From: SG8-41 sp035456985
GTDB taxonomy: Bacteria > Pseudomonadota > Gammaproteobacteria > Burkholderiales > SG8-41
DNA length: 14,899 nt
Assembly: GCA_035456985.1 (NCBI GenBank)
Contig: DATICE010000270.1
Location: forward strand, 1-14,899
Direction of reading: 5' to 3'
The notes under the pieces were generated by a model. The model was not told the origin of the DNA. It made no database searches and was given only the letters and a program-made list of their open reading frames with translations. Positions within the stretch are counted from its first letter, which is position 1, and each line of letters opens with the position of its first letter. Of the stretch, positions 6,578 through 14,584 are shown in pieces. Both the position numbers and the translations under genes were made by a program.

Positions 6578-6823
6578 GCGAGAGCGCTGCTGCTCGAGCT
6601 GCCGGGTATCGGGCCGTGGACCGCCGATTACGTGCTGCTCCGCGGGCTTGGCCGGCTCGACATCGTTCCTTCCGGAGACGTGGGCGCTGCGCACACGCTC
6701 GGTCGGATTCTCGGGCGTGTCATCGACCCGCCGGCTGCAGTGCGGTTCGCCGCGCGTTTCGCTCCGATGCGAGGGATGCTTTACTTCTGCATGCTCGGCT
6801 ATGTGCTCGGCGCGCCCCGATGA
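6578..6823 (+). pseudogene. 3' remnant of an HhH-GPD DNA glycosylase (AlkA/3-methyladenine type)
   Basis: The frame reads 'LLLELPGIGPWTADYVLLRG', the helix-hairpin-helix of HhH-GPD base-excision glycosylases, followed by 'VPSGDVGAAHTLGRILG', where the Asp (codon 6677-6679) matches the catalytic aspartate. The tail 'RFAPMRGMLYFCMLGYVLG' is the usual C-terminal helix. About 80 codons remain of a protein normally 200-300 residues long; the N-terminal domain and half of the catalytic domain are missing. A GTG at 6632 could start a 63-residue product, but that would begin after the hairpin. It is joined in frame to the P-type ATPase remnant. A fragment rather than a working enzyme. Confidence 0.8.
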
Positions 6824-6830
6824 CGGCGTT

Positions 6831-7550
6831 TCAGCTATTCCCGTAAACCGGGATAGCCGCGCCGTGAATGACTTTCGCATCGTCGCTGCACAAAAAGAGA
6901 ATCACGCGCGCAATGTCCTCGGGCTTCGGCCACTTCGCGAAGTCTGCCTTGGGCATCGCCCGCCGGTTGGGTTCCGTATCGATGATGCTCGGAAGAATCG
7001 AGTTCACCCGCACTCCGGTACCTTTGAGCTCCGCGGCCAGCGAATCCAGCAATGCAACCGCCGCCGCCTTGGAAGCCGCGTACGCCGCCGCGCCGCCGGG
7101 GTGATCGAGCGCCGCCTTCGCGGAGACGTTCACGATTGCGCCGCGTCCCTGTTTCAGCATCACCCCTACCGCCGCGCGCGAGAGCGTGTAACCCGAACGC
7201 AAATTCAACGCGAGCATCCGGTCGAGGACGTCCGTCTCCAGCTCCCACAACTTCACGCCGCCCGTGTACCCGCCCACTGTATTCACCAGGACGTCGAGCC
7301 TGCGGTGCTGCGCGAGGATGCTATCGACAAGCTGGCTCACTGGAGTTTCGTCGGTGACATCGGTACGGTGTCCTTCGAGCCGTGAGCCGCCGGCGTCCGC
7401 TGCATTCCTCAAGAGATCGAATTCTTCCTGCTTCCGATAGGTGACAACCACTTGCGCGCCTTCCTTCTGGAACGCGAGACTGACCGCGCGCCCCAATCCG
7501 CCGGTGCCGCCCGCCACCAATGCGACGCGTCCCGAGAATCTCGCACTCAT
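6831..7550 (-). CDS. SDR-family NAD(P)-dependent oxidoreductase
   Basis: A 239-residue classical short-chain dehydrogenase. The nucleotide-binding loop 'GGTGGLG' is at 14-20, the NNAG-equivalent reads 'NTVGG' (90-94), and the catalytic residues are Ser143 ('NVSAKAA'), Tyr157 and Lys161 ('YAASKAA'). The C-terminal 'PEDIARVILFLCSDDAKVIHGAAIPVYG' is the usual SDR end. The substrate cannot be told; close resemblance to 3-oxoacyl-ACP reductase-like SDRs is general. The start has GGAGG 7 nt upstream. It is the last gene of a tight minus-strand block: 25 nt separate it from the DUF2945 gene. Its 3' end faces the pseudogene scar on the other strand with a 7-nt gap. A soluble cytoplasmic enzyme. Confidence 0.92.
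   Translation of the reverse strand: MSARFSGRVALVAGGTGGLGRAVSLAFQKEGAQVVVTYRKQEEFDLLRNAADAGGSRLEGHRTDVTDETPVSQLVDSILAQHRRLDVLVNTVGGYTGGVKLWELETDVLDRMLALNLRSGYTLSRAAVGVMLKQGRGAIVNVSAKAALDHPGGAAAYAASKAAAVALLDSLAAELKGTGVRVNSILPSIIDTEPNRRAMPKADFAKWPKPEDIARVILFLCSDDAKVIHGAAIPVYGNS
6834..6857. repeat. Inverted repeat at the convergent gene ends
   Basis: GCTAT-t-CCCG (6834-6843) and CGGGATAGC (6849-6857) form a 9-bp stem with one bulged base and a 5-nt loop. It lies in the last codons and just before the stop of the SDR gene, opposite the end of the glycosylase remnant. It may act as a weak bidirectional stop between converging transcripts, but no T-run is present on either side. Confidence 0.35.
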
Positions 7551-7575
7551 TCCATTACCTCCGGCGTTCGATTCC

Positions 7576-7788
7576 TCAATCGATCTTGTGCAGCGCCGTG
7601 CCTTTGTGCGCTGCGATGTGGTCGGACTTGTCGCTCCTGATCTCGTATTGCGGTTCGTCCTTGCTGGCGTGGTGCGTGTATCCCTTGTAATCGAAATCTT
7701 TTGTGTGAACCTTGACGATCCTGCCGCTCACGTGCCCGGCCTCCGAGTTCCAGCGCACGTGATCGCCGACTTTGAATTTTGCAGTCAT
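7576..7788 (-). CDS. DUF2945 (HVA1/TUDOR-like) small protein
   Basis: A 70-residue soluble protein. 'FKVGDHVRWNSEAGHVSGRIVKVHT' at the N-terminus and 'PQYEIRSDKSDHIAAHKGTALHKI' at the C-terminus match the DUF2945/hypervirulence-associated TUDOR-domain family, small beta-barrel proteins of unknown function common in proteobacteria and often linked to general stress. The length is full for the family. Its ATG overlaps the TGA of the upstream small ORF (ATGA), and GGAGG lies 9 nt before the start, so the two are co-translated. Confidence 0.88.
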   Translation of the reverse strand: MTAKFKVGDHVRWNSEAGHVSGRIVKVHTKDFDYKGYTHHASKDEPQYEIRSDKSDHIAAHKGTALHKID

Positions 7789-8006
7789 GCTGGCTCGCCT
7801 CCAGTCGCGAGTCGCTCTGCACGCTCGGCGATCGTCCGCTCAAATTCTACTTCAGCGCGCAGCCTCTCGAGATCCCCGTGGGTCACGGCGACTGCCAGCT
7901 TTCTGCCGCGGCGCAGATAGGTGATCGTGCAGTCGCGCGCCTCGAGCTGCCCCTCGATCTCGGCTTTGAGATCGGGTCCTTCGAGTTTCGTTTCTTCCTC
8001 GCTCAT
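7785..8006 (-). CDS. Hypothetical small protein (73 aa)
   Basis: I do not recognise this protein. It is 73 residues, acidic at the N-terminus ('MSEEETKLEGPDLKAEIEG'), with a predicted beta-rich middle ('CTITYLRRGRKLAVAVTHGD') and a C-terminal helix ('LERLRAEVEFERTIAERAERL'). There is no signal peptide or membrane segment. A perfect GGAGG lies 5 nt before the ATG, it begins 24 nt after the GAPDH gene, and its stop overlaps the DUF2945 start by 4 nt. These three facts argue that it is a real gene in an operon with its neighbours. Codon positions show the same strong third-position GC as nearby genes. Confidence 0.75.
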   Translation of the reverse strand: MSEEETKLEGPDLKAEIEGQLEARDCTITYLRRGRKLAVAVTHGDLERLRAEVEFERTIAERAERLATGGEPA

Positions 8007-8030
8007 TCAAGCCTCCATGATGTGAATGAA

Positions 8031-9032
8031 TCAGCGCGCGCCGGTCAGGGCGAGCGCTGCTCGCAGCATCTGATTCGCATAGCCCCATTCATTGTCATAC
8101 CAGCTCATGATCTTGACCAGATCGCCGTCGATGACCTTGGTGAGCTCGAGATCGATGATGGAGGCGCGCGGATCGCCGACGATGTCGGACGAGACGAGCG
8201 GATCGCGCGACACGCCGAGCACACCGGCGTAGCGTTTCGATGCCGCTTCCTCGGCGAAAATGCGGTTGACCTCCTCGACGCTGGTCTTGCGCGAGACGAG
8301 GAACGTGAGGTCAGCGATCGAACCGACCGGAATCGGCGCCCGGATTGCGATTCCATCGAACCGGCCAACGTATTCAGGCAGCGCACGCGTCGTGGCGAGC
8401 GCGGCGCCGGTCGTGGCTGGAACCAGATTCGCGCCCGCGGCACGCCCGCGGCGAAAGCGCTTGCTCGGTCCATCGACGATCGACTGCGAAGAGGTGTAAG
8501 CATGCACGGTCGTCATCGCGGCCTTGCTGAATCCGATACGCCTGCCGATGACTTCGACGATCGGCGTGATGCAGTTGGTCGTGCAGCTCGCGCAGGAGAT
8601 GATGCGGGACGTGCCACCGGGCACGTTTGCCCCATGGACGAGCGTCTCCACGTCTACATCTTTCGACGGTGCGGACAGCAAGACGAAGTGTGCGCCAGCC
8701 TGGACGTGCTTCTCCAGATCCTCGCGTCGCGTGAGCGCCCCGGTGCACTCGAATACGACCTCGATGCCGAGATCCTCCCACGGCAGCGCCGATGGGTCGC
8801 GGCTGCTCAGGGTCCGCAGCCTGTGGCCGGCGACGACCAGCTGGCCGTCCTCGACGGCTACGGGCTTCGGGTAGCGCCCGTACACCGTGTCGAAGCGCAA
8901 CAGGTAGGCGAGATTTTCAACGTCCGCCAGATCGTTGATCGCCACGAGCTCGAGCGCGGGCTGATCGATGATCCCTTTCAGGATCGCGCGTCCGATTCGT
9001 CCCAGACCGTTGATGGCGACTCGTGTGCTCAT
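8031..9032 (-). CDS. gap: Glyceraldehyde-3-phosphate dehydrogenase, type I
   Basis: A 333-residue full-length GAPDH. It oxidises glyceraldehyde 3-phosphate to 1,3-bisphosphoglycerate in glycolysis (or the reverse), in the cytoplasm as a tetramer. The NAD fold starts 'RVAINGLGRIGR' (4-15); Asp34 ('AINDL') favours NAD over NADP. The active site is Cys150 in 'SCASCTTNC' with His177 ('TVHAYTSSQ') as base; the C-terminal 'SWYDNEWGYANQM' is standard. An extra Cys147 replaces the Asn commonly found at that place. The ribosome site is a modest AGGA near the start. It follows aceE after 133 nt and precedes two small genes and an SDR, not pgk or tkt, so it is likely an accessory copy rather than part of the main glycolytic cluster. 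Confidence 0.96.
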   Translation of the reverse strand: MSTRVAINGLGRIGRAILKGIIDQPALELVAINDLADVENLAYLLRFDTVYGRYPKPVAVEDGQLVVAGHRLRTLSSRDPSALPWEDLGIEVVFECTGALTRREDLEKHVQAGAHFVLLSAPSKDVDVETLVHGANVPGGTSRIISCASCTTNCITPIVEVIGRRIGFSKAAMTTVHAYTSSQSIVDGPSKRFRRGRAAGANLVPATTGAALATTRALPEYVGRFDGIAIRAPIPVGSIADLTFLVSRKTSVEEVNRIFAEEAASKRYAGVLGVSRDPLVSSDIVGDPRASIIDLELTKVIDGDLVKIMSWYDNEWGYANQMLRAALALTGAR

Positions 9033-9165
9033 TGCGTCCTGCAGGCGGCGCTCAGCAGCTGTTCAGGATCCCAACCGGCGTGTGCTCTGCGCGATCGATA
9101 CGCGGCGATCGGTATGGGCAGCGACAACGGCACCAGCAACGGCAGGCTGTTACTTTGGCCGTCGA

Positions 9166-11838
9166 TCATACCGTCGTAGGGTCCGGCTTCGCGGGGTCGA
9201 TGCCGTACTTGCTGATCGCCTCGCTCACTCTTGACGGCGGAACCGCGTCGATGTCGGAAAGCGCCTTCATCGCGGCGACGGCCACGTAATGGCGGTCGAC
9301 CTCGAAGAACTTGCGCAATTGCTCGCGTGTATCCGAGCGGCCGAATCCGTCGGTGCCGAGTGCGGCGACATGGCGGCCAGGAAGAAATGCGCAAATCTGA
9401 TCGGAAAAAAGCTTGATGTAGTCTGTGGCCGCGATAACCGGCCCGTGGTGGTCCCCGAGGCAGGCCTGCAAGTGCGATACGCGCGGCTCTTGCTCCGGAT
9501 GAAGCATGTTCCAACGCTTCACTGCCATGGCGTCGCGGCGCAGCTCGTTCAAACTCGTGACGCTCCAGATGTCGGCCGAGACACCGAAATCACGTTCGAG
9601 CAGTTCTGCAGCAGCAATCACTTCGCGCAGTATTGTTCCGCTGCCGAGCAGCTGGACTCTGAGGGAACCCTCGCGCTTCTCGCCTTCCCGCAGCAAGTAC
9701 ATGCCTTTCAGGATGTCTTTCTCCACACCTTCGGGCATCGCCGGATGCGCGTAATTCTCGTTCATCACGGTGATGTAGTAATAAACATCCTCCTGTTCCT
9801 GATACATCCTGCGCAGGCCGTCCTGAATGATCACGGCCAGCTCGTAGCCAAAAGCCGGATCGTACGAAATGCAGTTCGGTATCGTCGATGCAAGGATGTG
9901 ACTGTGGCCATCTTCGTGCTGCAGGCCTTCACCATTCAGCGTGGTGCATCCTGCCGTGCCGCCGAGCAGAAAGCCCCGCGCGCGCATGTCGCCGGAGGCC
10001 CACGCCAGGTCGCCCACGCGCTGGAAGCCGAACATCGAGTAGAAGATGTAGAACGGGATCATCGGCTGACCGTGCGTGCTGTACGACGTCGCTGCCGCAA
10101 TCCATGAAGACATCGCGCCTGCCTCGGTGATGCCTTCTTCGAGGATCTGGCCTTTCTTGTCCTCCTTGTAATACATCAACTGCTCTGAATCCTGGGGACT
10201 GTAGAGCTGGCCCACATGGGAATATATACCGAGCTGACGGAACATGCCTTCCATGCCGAACGTGCGTGATTCGTCGGGGACGATAGGCACCACCAGCTTG
10301 CCTATTTTCTTGTCTCGGATGATCGTGTTCAGGATTCGCACGAAAGCCATGGTCGTCGAAATTTCACGGCCATCGGTCCCCTTCAACTGCGCCTCGAAAG
10401 CCGCGAGCTGTGGTACTTCGAGTGCTGCCGCTTTGCGCAGGCGCATTGGGAGCGGGCCGCCCATCGCTTCAATGCGGCTGCGCATGTATTTCATCTCGGG
10501 CTCATCATCGGCCGGACGGTAAAAGGGCACTTCCTCGAGTTGTTCGTCGGGTATAGGGACGTTGAAGCGATCCCGAAAAGCGCGGATCGACAACGTGCCC
10601 ATCTTCTTCTGCTGGTGCGTGATGTTCTGACCCTCGCCGGATTCGCCCATGCCGTAGCCTTTGACCGTCTTCGCCAGAATAACGGTGGGTTGACCCTTGT
10701 GATGCATCGCAGCCGCATATGCGGCGTAGACCTTGTGCGGGTCGTGACCGCCGCGGTTCAGGCGCCAGATATCGTCGTCTGACATATGGGCCACCATGTC
10801 CAGGAGCTCAGGGTATTTCCCGAAGAAGTGTTTGCGCACGTAAGCGCCGTCGTTCGCCTTGAAGGCCTGGTACTCGCCGTCGACACATTCCTCCATGCGC
10901 TTCAGCAGCAGGCCTTTCGTGTCGCGCGCAAGGAGTGGATCCCAGTACGAACCCCAGATGACCTTGATAACATTCCAGCCGGCACCGCGAAAAATGGCTT
11001 CCAGCTCCTGGATGATCTTGCCGTTGCCGCGCACGGGACCATCGAGCCGCTGCAGGTTGCAGTTGATGACGAAGATCAGATTGTCGAGCTGCTCGCGTCC
11101 CGCGAGCGGGATCGCCCCGAGCGATTCCGGCTCGTCCATCTCGCCATCACCTGTGAATGCCCACACCTTGCGGCCCTCGGTATCGAGAATGCCGCGCCCC
11201 TGCAGGTACTTCATGAAGCGAGCCTGGTAGATCGCCATGAGAGGACCGAGCCCCATCGATACCGTTGGGAACTGCCAGAAATCGGGCATCAGCCACGGGT
11301 GCGGATACGACGACAGGCCCTTGCCGTCCACCTCCTGCCTGAAGTGGTTGAGTTGGTCCTCGCTGATGCGCCCTTCGAGAAACGCCCGCGCATAGAAGCC
11401 GGGAGAGGAGTGCCCTTGCAGGTAGATCAGGTCGCCGCCGTGTTTTTCCGAAGGCGCATGGAAGAAATGGTTGAAGCCGACATCGTACAAAGTCGCAGCC
11501 GACGAGAAAGTGGCGATGTGGCCGCCGATACCGGAGGATTTCTTGTTCGCACGCACCACCATCGCCATCGCGTTCCAGCGCACCAGCGAGCGGATCTTGT
11601 GCTCGAGCTCGGCGTCGCCAGGCGAGCGTTTTTCCCGGGAGGGCGGAATGGTGTTCAGGTACGCCGTGTTGGCGTTGTACGGGATGTAAGCGCCATCGCG
11701 CCGCGCCTTGTCGACCAGCCGGTCGAGCAGGAAATTGGCGCGTGCCGGACCTTCGCGCTCCAGCACCGAATCGAGTGCTTCGAGCCACTCTTTCGTTTCC
11801 TGGGGATCGACGTCGGAAGTCATCTCGTTCATGTCCAT
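9166..11838 (-). CDS. aceE: Pyruvate dehydrogenase E1 component, homodimeric type
   Basis: An 890-residue protein, nearly the E. coli AceE length (887). It decarboxylates pyruvate with thiamine diphosphate and passes the acetyl group to the lipoyl domain of E2. The ThDP motif starts 'GDGEMDEPES' (230-239) and ends at 'INCNLQRLDGPV' (258-269). Catalytic-region histidines are visible at His107 ('GGHIATF'), His143 ('GHSSPG') and in 'NITHQQKK'. The start 'MDMNEM' has GGAAAGG upstream. Adjacent genes do not include aceF (E2) or lpd (E3) within the window; gap follows 133 nt downstream and bdhA lies 53 nt upstream. It may be a second E1 copy used under special conditions, with E2/E3 supplied from elsewhere. 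Confidence 0.97.
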   Translation of the reverse strand: MDMNEMTSDVDPQETKEWLEALDSVLEREGPARANFLLDRLVDKARRDGAYIPYNANTAYLNTIPPSREKRSPGDAELEHKIRSLVRWNAMAMVVRANKKSSGIGGHIATFSSAATLYDVGFNHFFHAPSEKHGGDLIYLQGHSSPGFYARAFLEGRISEDQLNHFRQEVDGKGLSSYPHPWLMPDFWQFPTVSMGLGPLMAIYQARFMKYLQGRGILDTEGRKVWAFTGDGEMDEPESLGAIPLAGREQLDNLIFVINCNLQRLDGPVRGNGKIIQELEAIFRGAGWNVIKVIWGSYWDPLLARDTKGLLLKRMEECVDGEYQAFKANDGAYVRKHFFGKYPELLDMVAHMSDDDIWRLNRGGHDPHKVYAAYAAAMHHKGQPTVILAKTVKGYGMGESGEGQNITHQQKKMGTLSIRAFRDRFNVPIPDEQLEEVPFYRPADDEPEMKYMRSRIEAMGGPLPMRLRKAAALEVPQLAAFEAQLKGTDGREISTTMAFVRILNTIIRDKKIGKLVVPIVPDESRTFGMEGMFRQLGIYSHVGQLYSPQDSEQLMYYKEDKKGQILEEGITEAGAMSSWIAAATSYSTHGQPMIPFYIFYSMFGFQRVGDLAWASGDMRARGFLLGGTAGCTTLNGEGLQHEDGHSHILASTIPNCISYDPAFGYELAVIIQDGLRRMYQEQEDVYYYITVMNENYAHPAMPEGVEKDILKGMYLLREGEKREGSLRVQLLGSGTILREVIAAAELLERDFGVSADIWSVTSLNELRRDAMAVKRWNMLHPEQEPRVSHLQACLGDHHGPVIAATDYIKLFSDQICAFLPGRHVAALGTDGFGRSDTREQLRKFFEVDRHYVAVAAMKALSDIDAVPPSRVSEAISKYGIDPAKPDPTTV

Positions 11839-11891
11839 GGCTCACACCTTTCCGGGGCGATTCGTCGCTGGACCACCATTTCCCCGATTGG

Positions 11892-12674
11892 TTACTGCAT
11901 GAACCAGCCGTGACTCACGACCAGCGACTGGCCAGTCAGCGCGTTGGACGGAAACGCAGCGAAGAGGAGCGCCACTTCGGCGACATCGGCGACGGTCGTG
12001 AACTCGCCGTCCACGGTTTCCTTCAGCATCACTTTCCTGATTACGTCGTCTTCCGATATGCCAAGTTCCTTGGCCTGTTCCGGGATCTGCCTGTCGACGA
12101 GTGGCGTGCGCACGAAACCCGGACAGATGACGTTGGCGCGCACGCGGTATTTCGCGCCTTCCTTAGCGACGACTTTCGCGAGCCCGATCAATCCGTGCTT
12201 GGCAGTGACGTACGGCGCCTTGAGCATGGACGCCTCCTTGGAATGCACCGAGCCCATGTAGATGATGCTGCCGCCGCGGCCGGAAGCGTACATGTGCGGC
12301 AGGCATGCGCGCGTGGTCAGGAAGGCGCCGTCGAGGTGGATCGCCAGCAGTTTTTTCCAGTCACCGAAAGGAAAATCCTCGAATGGGTGCACGATCTGGA
12401 CGCCGGCATTGCTCACGAGAATATCGATGCCGCCGTAGGCCGCAACCACCGCCGCCACGCCGGCCTTCACCGCGTTTTCGTCGGTGACGTCCATCGCGAC
12501 GCCCATCGCCTGCCCGCCGCCGCTGCGGATGTCAGCGGCCGCGGCATCGGCCGCCTTTCTATTGAGATCGGCAATCACGACCTTCGCGCCTTCGCGCGCG
12601 TAAACCGTCGCGATCTCCCTGCCGATGCCGCTTGCGGCCCCGGTGACGATGGCCACCTTATCCTTGAGTTTCAT
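11892..12674 (-). CDS. bdhA: 3-hydroxybutyrate dehydrogenase
   Basis: A 260-residue SDR enzyme that interconverts (R)-3-hydroxybutyrate and acetoacetate with NAD. The nucleotide loop TGAASGIG is at 11-18, 'SNAG' at 88-91, and the catalytic residues are Ser142, Tyr155 and Lys159. The BdhA hallmarks 'GSVHSKEAS' (141-149), 'GFVRTPLVDRQIPEQAK' and the C-terminal 'ALTGQSLVVSHGWFMQ' separate it from general SDRs. Its ATG overlaps the stop of acetoacetate decarboxylase (ATGA), and GGAGG lies inside the end of that gene, so both are co-translated. Together they convert 3-hydroxybutyrate, the monomer of polyhydroxybutyrate, through acetoacetate to acetone, or regulate the acetoacetate pool. Confidence 0.95.
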   Translation of the reverse strand: MKLKDKVAIVTGAASGIGREIATVYAREGAKVVIADLNRKAADAAAADIRSGGGQAMGVAMDVTDENAVKAGVAAVVAAYGGIDILVSNAGVQIVHPFEDFPFGDWKKLLAIHLDGAFLTTRACLPHMYASGRGGSIIYMGSVHSKEASMLKAPYVTAKHGLIGLAKVVAKEGAKYRVRANVICPGFVRTPLVDRQIPEQAKELGISEDDVIRKVMLKETVDGEFTTVADVAEVALLFAAFPSNALTGQSLVVSHGWFMQ

Positions 12675-13426
12675 AAGGCCTCCATTCTGGAATTAAGATA
12701 ATCGTGGATGACCGTGCCGAGCCCCAGCGTCAGGTCGGTCAGGATGTGCACGCCGGACAGCACTTCCAGCACGGGCAGTTGGGCGACGGGTGCGAGGGCG
12801 TGGTGAAAGAGTTCCAGCGCGGCCGGCCCTTCCCACGCGCCTTTCACCGTGATGTCTTCGCTGTAATACCGCACGAGCTCGCAGATGCGCGGACTGCCGT
12901 CGACGTGGGGAATGATCTTCAGGAGGTAGTTTGGCGCCGACAATGACGCGAGAATCCTGTCCGCCGGCAACGCGCGGTGCTTGTAGCCCATGGTAGCGAC
13001 GGCCACCGGAATTTGCCCGTATTTCAGTATGCCAACCAGCGTGTCCTTGTCCACGGCAAGGCTTGGTGAGGCGAGTTTCTTCGGAAAACCCCACAACTCC
13101 CGCCCACCGGCAATCGGGGGGTGGTCGTTAAGATACATCGCATGGACATAGCCGCCCTCCTGCCCCTCGAACCTCACCGGGATCACCTGTCCTGACTCCG
13201 TGTAGTCGCCAAATCCGGTCGAATCAGGCATGCGGATGAACTCGTACTTGACGATCGACTGGGTGACTTCGAGCGGCTCCGGCACGACCGCTTTCAGGGC
13301 TTCCGGATCGGTGCGATAGGTGATGGTGAAGAACTCGCGGTTGACAAAGCGATAAGGCCCCGGCGGAAAAGCCGGGCTCGTCAGCGGCATCGCGCCGGCG
13401 CGCGATCGTACCTCGTGCTGGTTCAT
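12671..13426 (-). CDS. adc: Acetoacetate decarboxylase
   Basis: A 251-residue protein of the acetoacetate decarboxylase family. It splits acetoacetate into acetone and CO2 through a Schiff base on lysine. 'ELWGFPKKLASP' contains Lys116-Lys117, equivalent to the catalytic pair Lys115-Lys116 of Clostridium ADC. Other family features are 'PGPYRFVNREFF' (22-33), 'YEFIRMPDSTGFGDYTESGQVIPV' with the pocket glutamate region, and 'YVHAMYLNDHPPIAGGRE'. The length fits (about 245). The ATG follows the stop of the patatin gene without any spacing (TAGATG), and its own stop overlaps bdhA. Family members of unknown substrate exist, but the neighbouring 3-hydroxybutyrate dehydrogenase supports acetoacetate. 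Confidence 0.93.
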   Translation of the reverse strand: MNQHEVRSRAGAMPLTSPAFPPGPYRFVNREFFTITYRTDPEALKAVVPEPLEVTQSIVKYEFIRMPDSTGFGDYTESGQVIPVRFEGQEGGYVHAMYLNDHPPIAGGRELWGFPKKLASPSLAVDKDTLVGILKYGQIPVAVATMGYKHRALPADRILASLSAPNYLLKIIPHVDGSPRICELVRYYSEDITVKGAWEGPAALELFHHALAPVAQLPVLEVLSGVHILTDLTLGLGTVIHDYLNSRMEAL

Positions 13427-14575
13427 CTAGGCTTTCTCCTTTGCTTTACCCGGGGACTTGCGCGTAAGGTCATACACCCCGATGCCCTCGGCTAGGTCCG
13501 GCTTTTTCTGCCATTCCGGGTGGGCGACGGTGAGGCGGACGTCTTCGAGCCCCGCCTCCCAGAGCTGCCGTACGGTGGCGCGCGAGAACTCGTAATCCTT
13601 CGAAGACGACGTGTAGCTGTAGCGCCGGTTGATCAGATGGACGATGTCGACGTGCGGGCAACCGCAGATCGCTGCGAGCGCCTTCACGTCGGCGTCGGCC
13701 CTGAATTCCGCGGGAATTTTCGCGAGCACGCGCTTGAGCGCGCCCTTCATTTGCTCCCGTTCGGTGACGCGCGTGGTGTTGGACCGCGTCTTGCTGGAAT
13801 ACATGATGTCCTTCCGCCGTTCCATCACCTGGTCGAGATTCTGCGGCAGCTCCCCCCGCGCGCTGAACAGATCGACCTGCACGATCAGGCCCCCGATCCG
13901 CGGCTCGTCGTCGAGGACGTACCACAGCGGCGTGTTCGACACGATGCCGCCGTCCCAGTAGTAATCGCCGTCGATTTCGACCGGCGCAAAAGCGGGCGGC
14001 AGCGCGCCGCTTGCCATCACGTGCCGCGGGCCGATGCGGATCTGCCTGCTGTCGAAGTAGGTGGAATTTCCGGTGCTGACGTTGACCGCCCCCAGGCTGA
14101 GCCGCATGCCGTTGCGGTTGATGAGATCGAAGTCCACGAGACGCTCGAGAGTACCCTCCAGCAGGCGCGTGTCGTAAACGCTGAGGCCGTCCGGGTGGCC
14201 GTGCGGCACAAAAACGGCGGGCGGGACGCGCGGCGCATAAAAGCCGGGCACGCCCAGGGTGGCGCTGAGGGCTGCGCTTGTTCGGTTGAACGCGGCGCGT
14301 AGCGGGTCGAAAAATGCCGGCGCGTCGAGCGACAGTCCGGAGGACACGAGGTCCCAGAACTCCCGCAGGCGCGCGACGCGCTTGTCGGGCGGATTGCCGG
14401 CAATCAAAGCCGCATTGACGGCGCCGATCGACACACCCGTTACCCAGTTCGGCGTATAGCCCGCCTCCGTCATGCCCTCGAACACGCCCGCCTGGTAGGC
14501 GCCCAGCGCGCCACCGCCCTGCAGCACGAGGATCACGTTGTCGTAACGCCGCGGGACCGGACTTTTCATGTTCAT
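13427..14575 (-). CDS. Patatin-like phospholipase/esterase with DUF3734
   Basis: A 382-residue serine hydrolase with a Ser-Asp dyad. The oxyanion-hole loop 'GGGALGAY' is at 20-27, the nucleophile elbow 'GVSIG' at 47-51 (Ser49), and the dyad aspartate in 'DGG' at 208-210. The C-terminal third ('MERRKDIMYSSKTRSN', 'INRRYSYTSSSKDYEFSRATVRQLWEAG') corresponds to DUF3734, which follows patatin in many proteobacterial proteins. No signal peptide is seen, so it probably acts in the cytoplasm on lipids or on polyester/acyl-ester material. It lies 9 nt after the ABC ATPase gene and directly before adc, in the same operon. A role in releasing 3-hydroxybutyrate or fatty acyl groups for the next two enzymes is inference. 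ATG at 14569 is an alternative start. Confidence 0.92.
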   Translation of the reverse strand: MNMKSPVPRRYDNVILVLQGGGALGAYQAGVFEGMTEAGYTPNWVTGVSIGAVNAALIAGNPPDKRVARLREFWDLVSSGLSLDAPAFFDPLRAAFNRTSAALSATLGVPGFYAPRVPPAVFVPHGHPDGLSVYDTRLLEGTLERLVDFDLINRNGMRLSLGAVNVSTGNSTYFDSRQIRIGPRHVMASGALPPAFAPVEIDGDYYWDGGIVSNTPLWYVLDDEPRIGGLIVQVDLFSARGELPQNLDQVMERRKDIMYSSKTRSNTTRVTEREQMKGALKRVLAKIPAEFRADADVKALAAICGCPHVDIVHLINRRYSYTSSSKDYEFSRATVRQLWEAGLEDVRLTVAHPEWQKKPDLAEGIGVYDLTRKSPGKAKEKA

Positions 14576-14584
14576 CTCGATGAT

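Noticed and set aside
6503..6823. Insertion sequence or phage as the cause of the fused remnant
   Set aside because: No transposase, terminal inverted repeats, integrase or target duplication is visible around the junction.
7779..9179. 466-codon plus-strand frame opposite gap and the small genes
   Set aside because: It is antisense to a complete GAPDH and to two small genes with good ribosome sites; there is no domain in the translation.
10786..11913. 375-codon plus-strand frame opposite aceE
   Set aside because: It is the shadow of aceE; the translation has no recognisable fold or signal.
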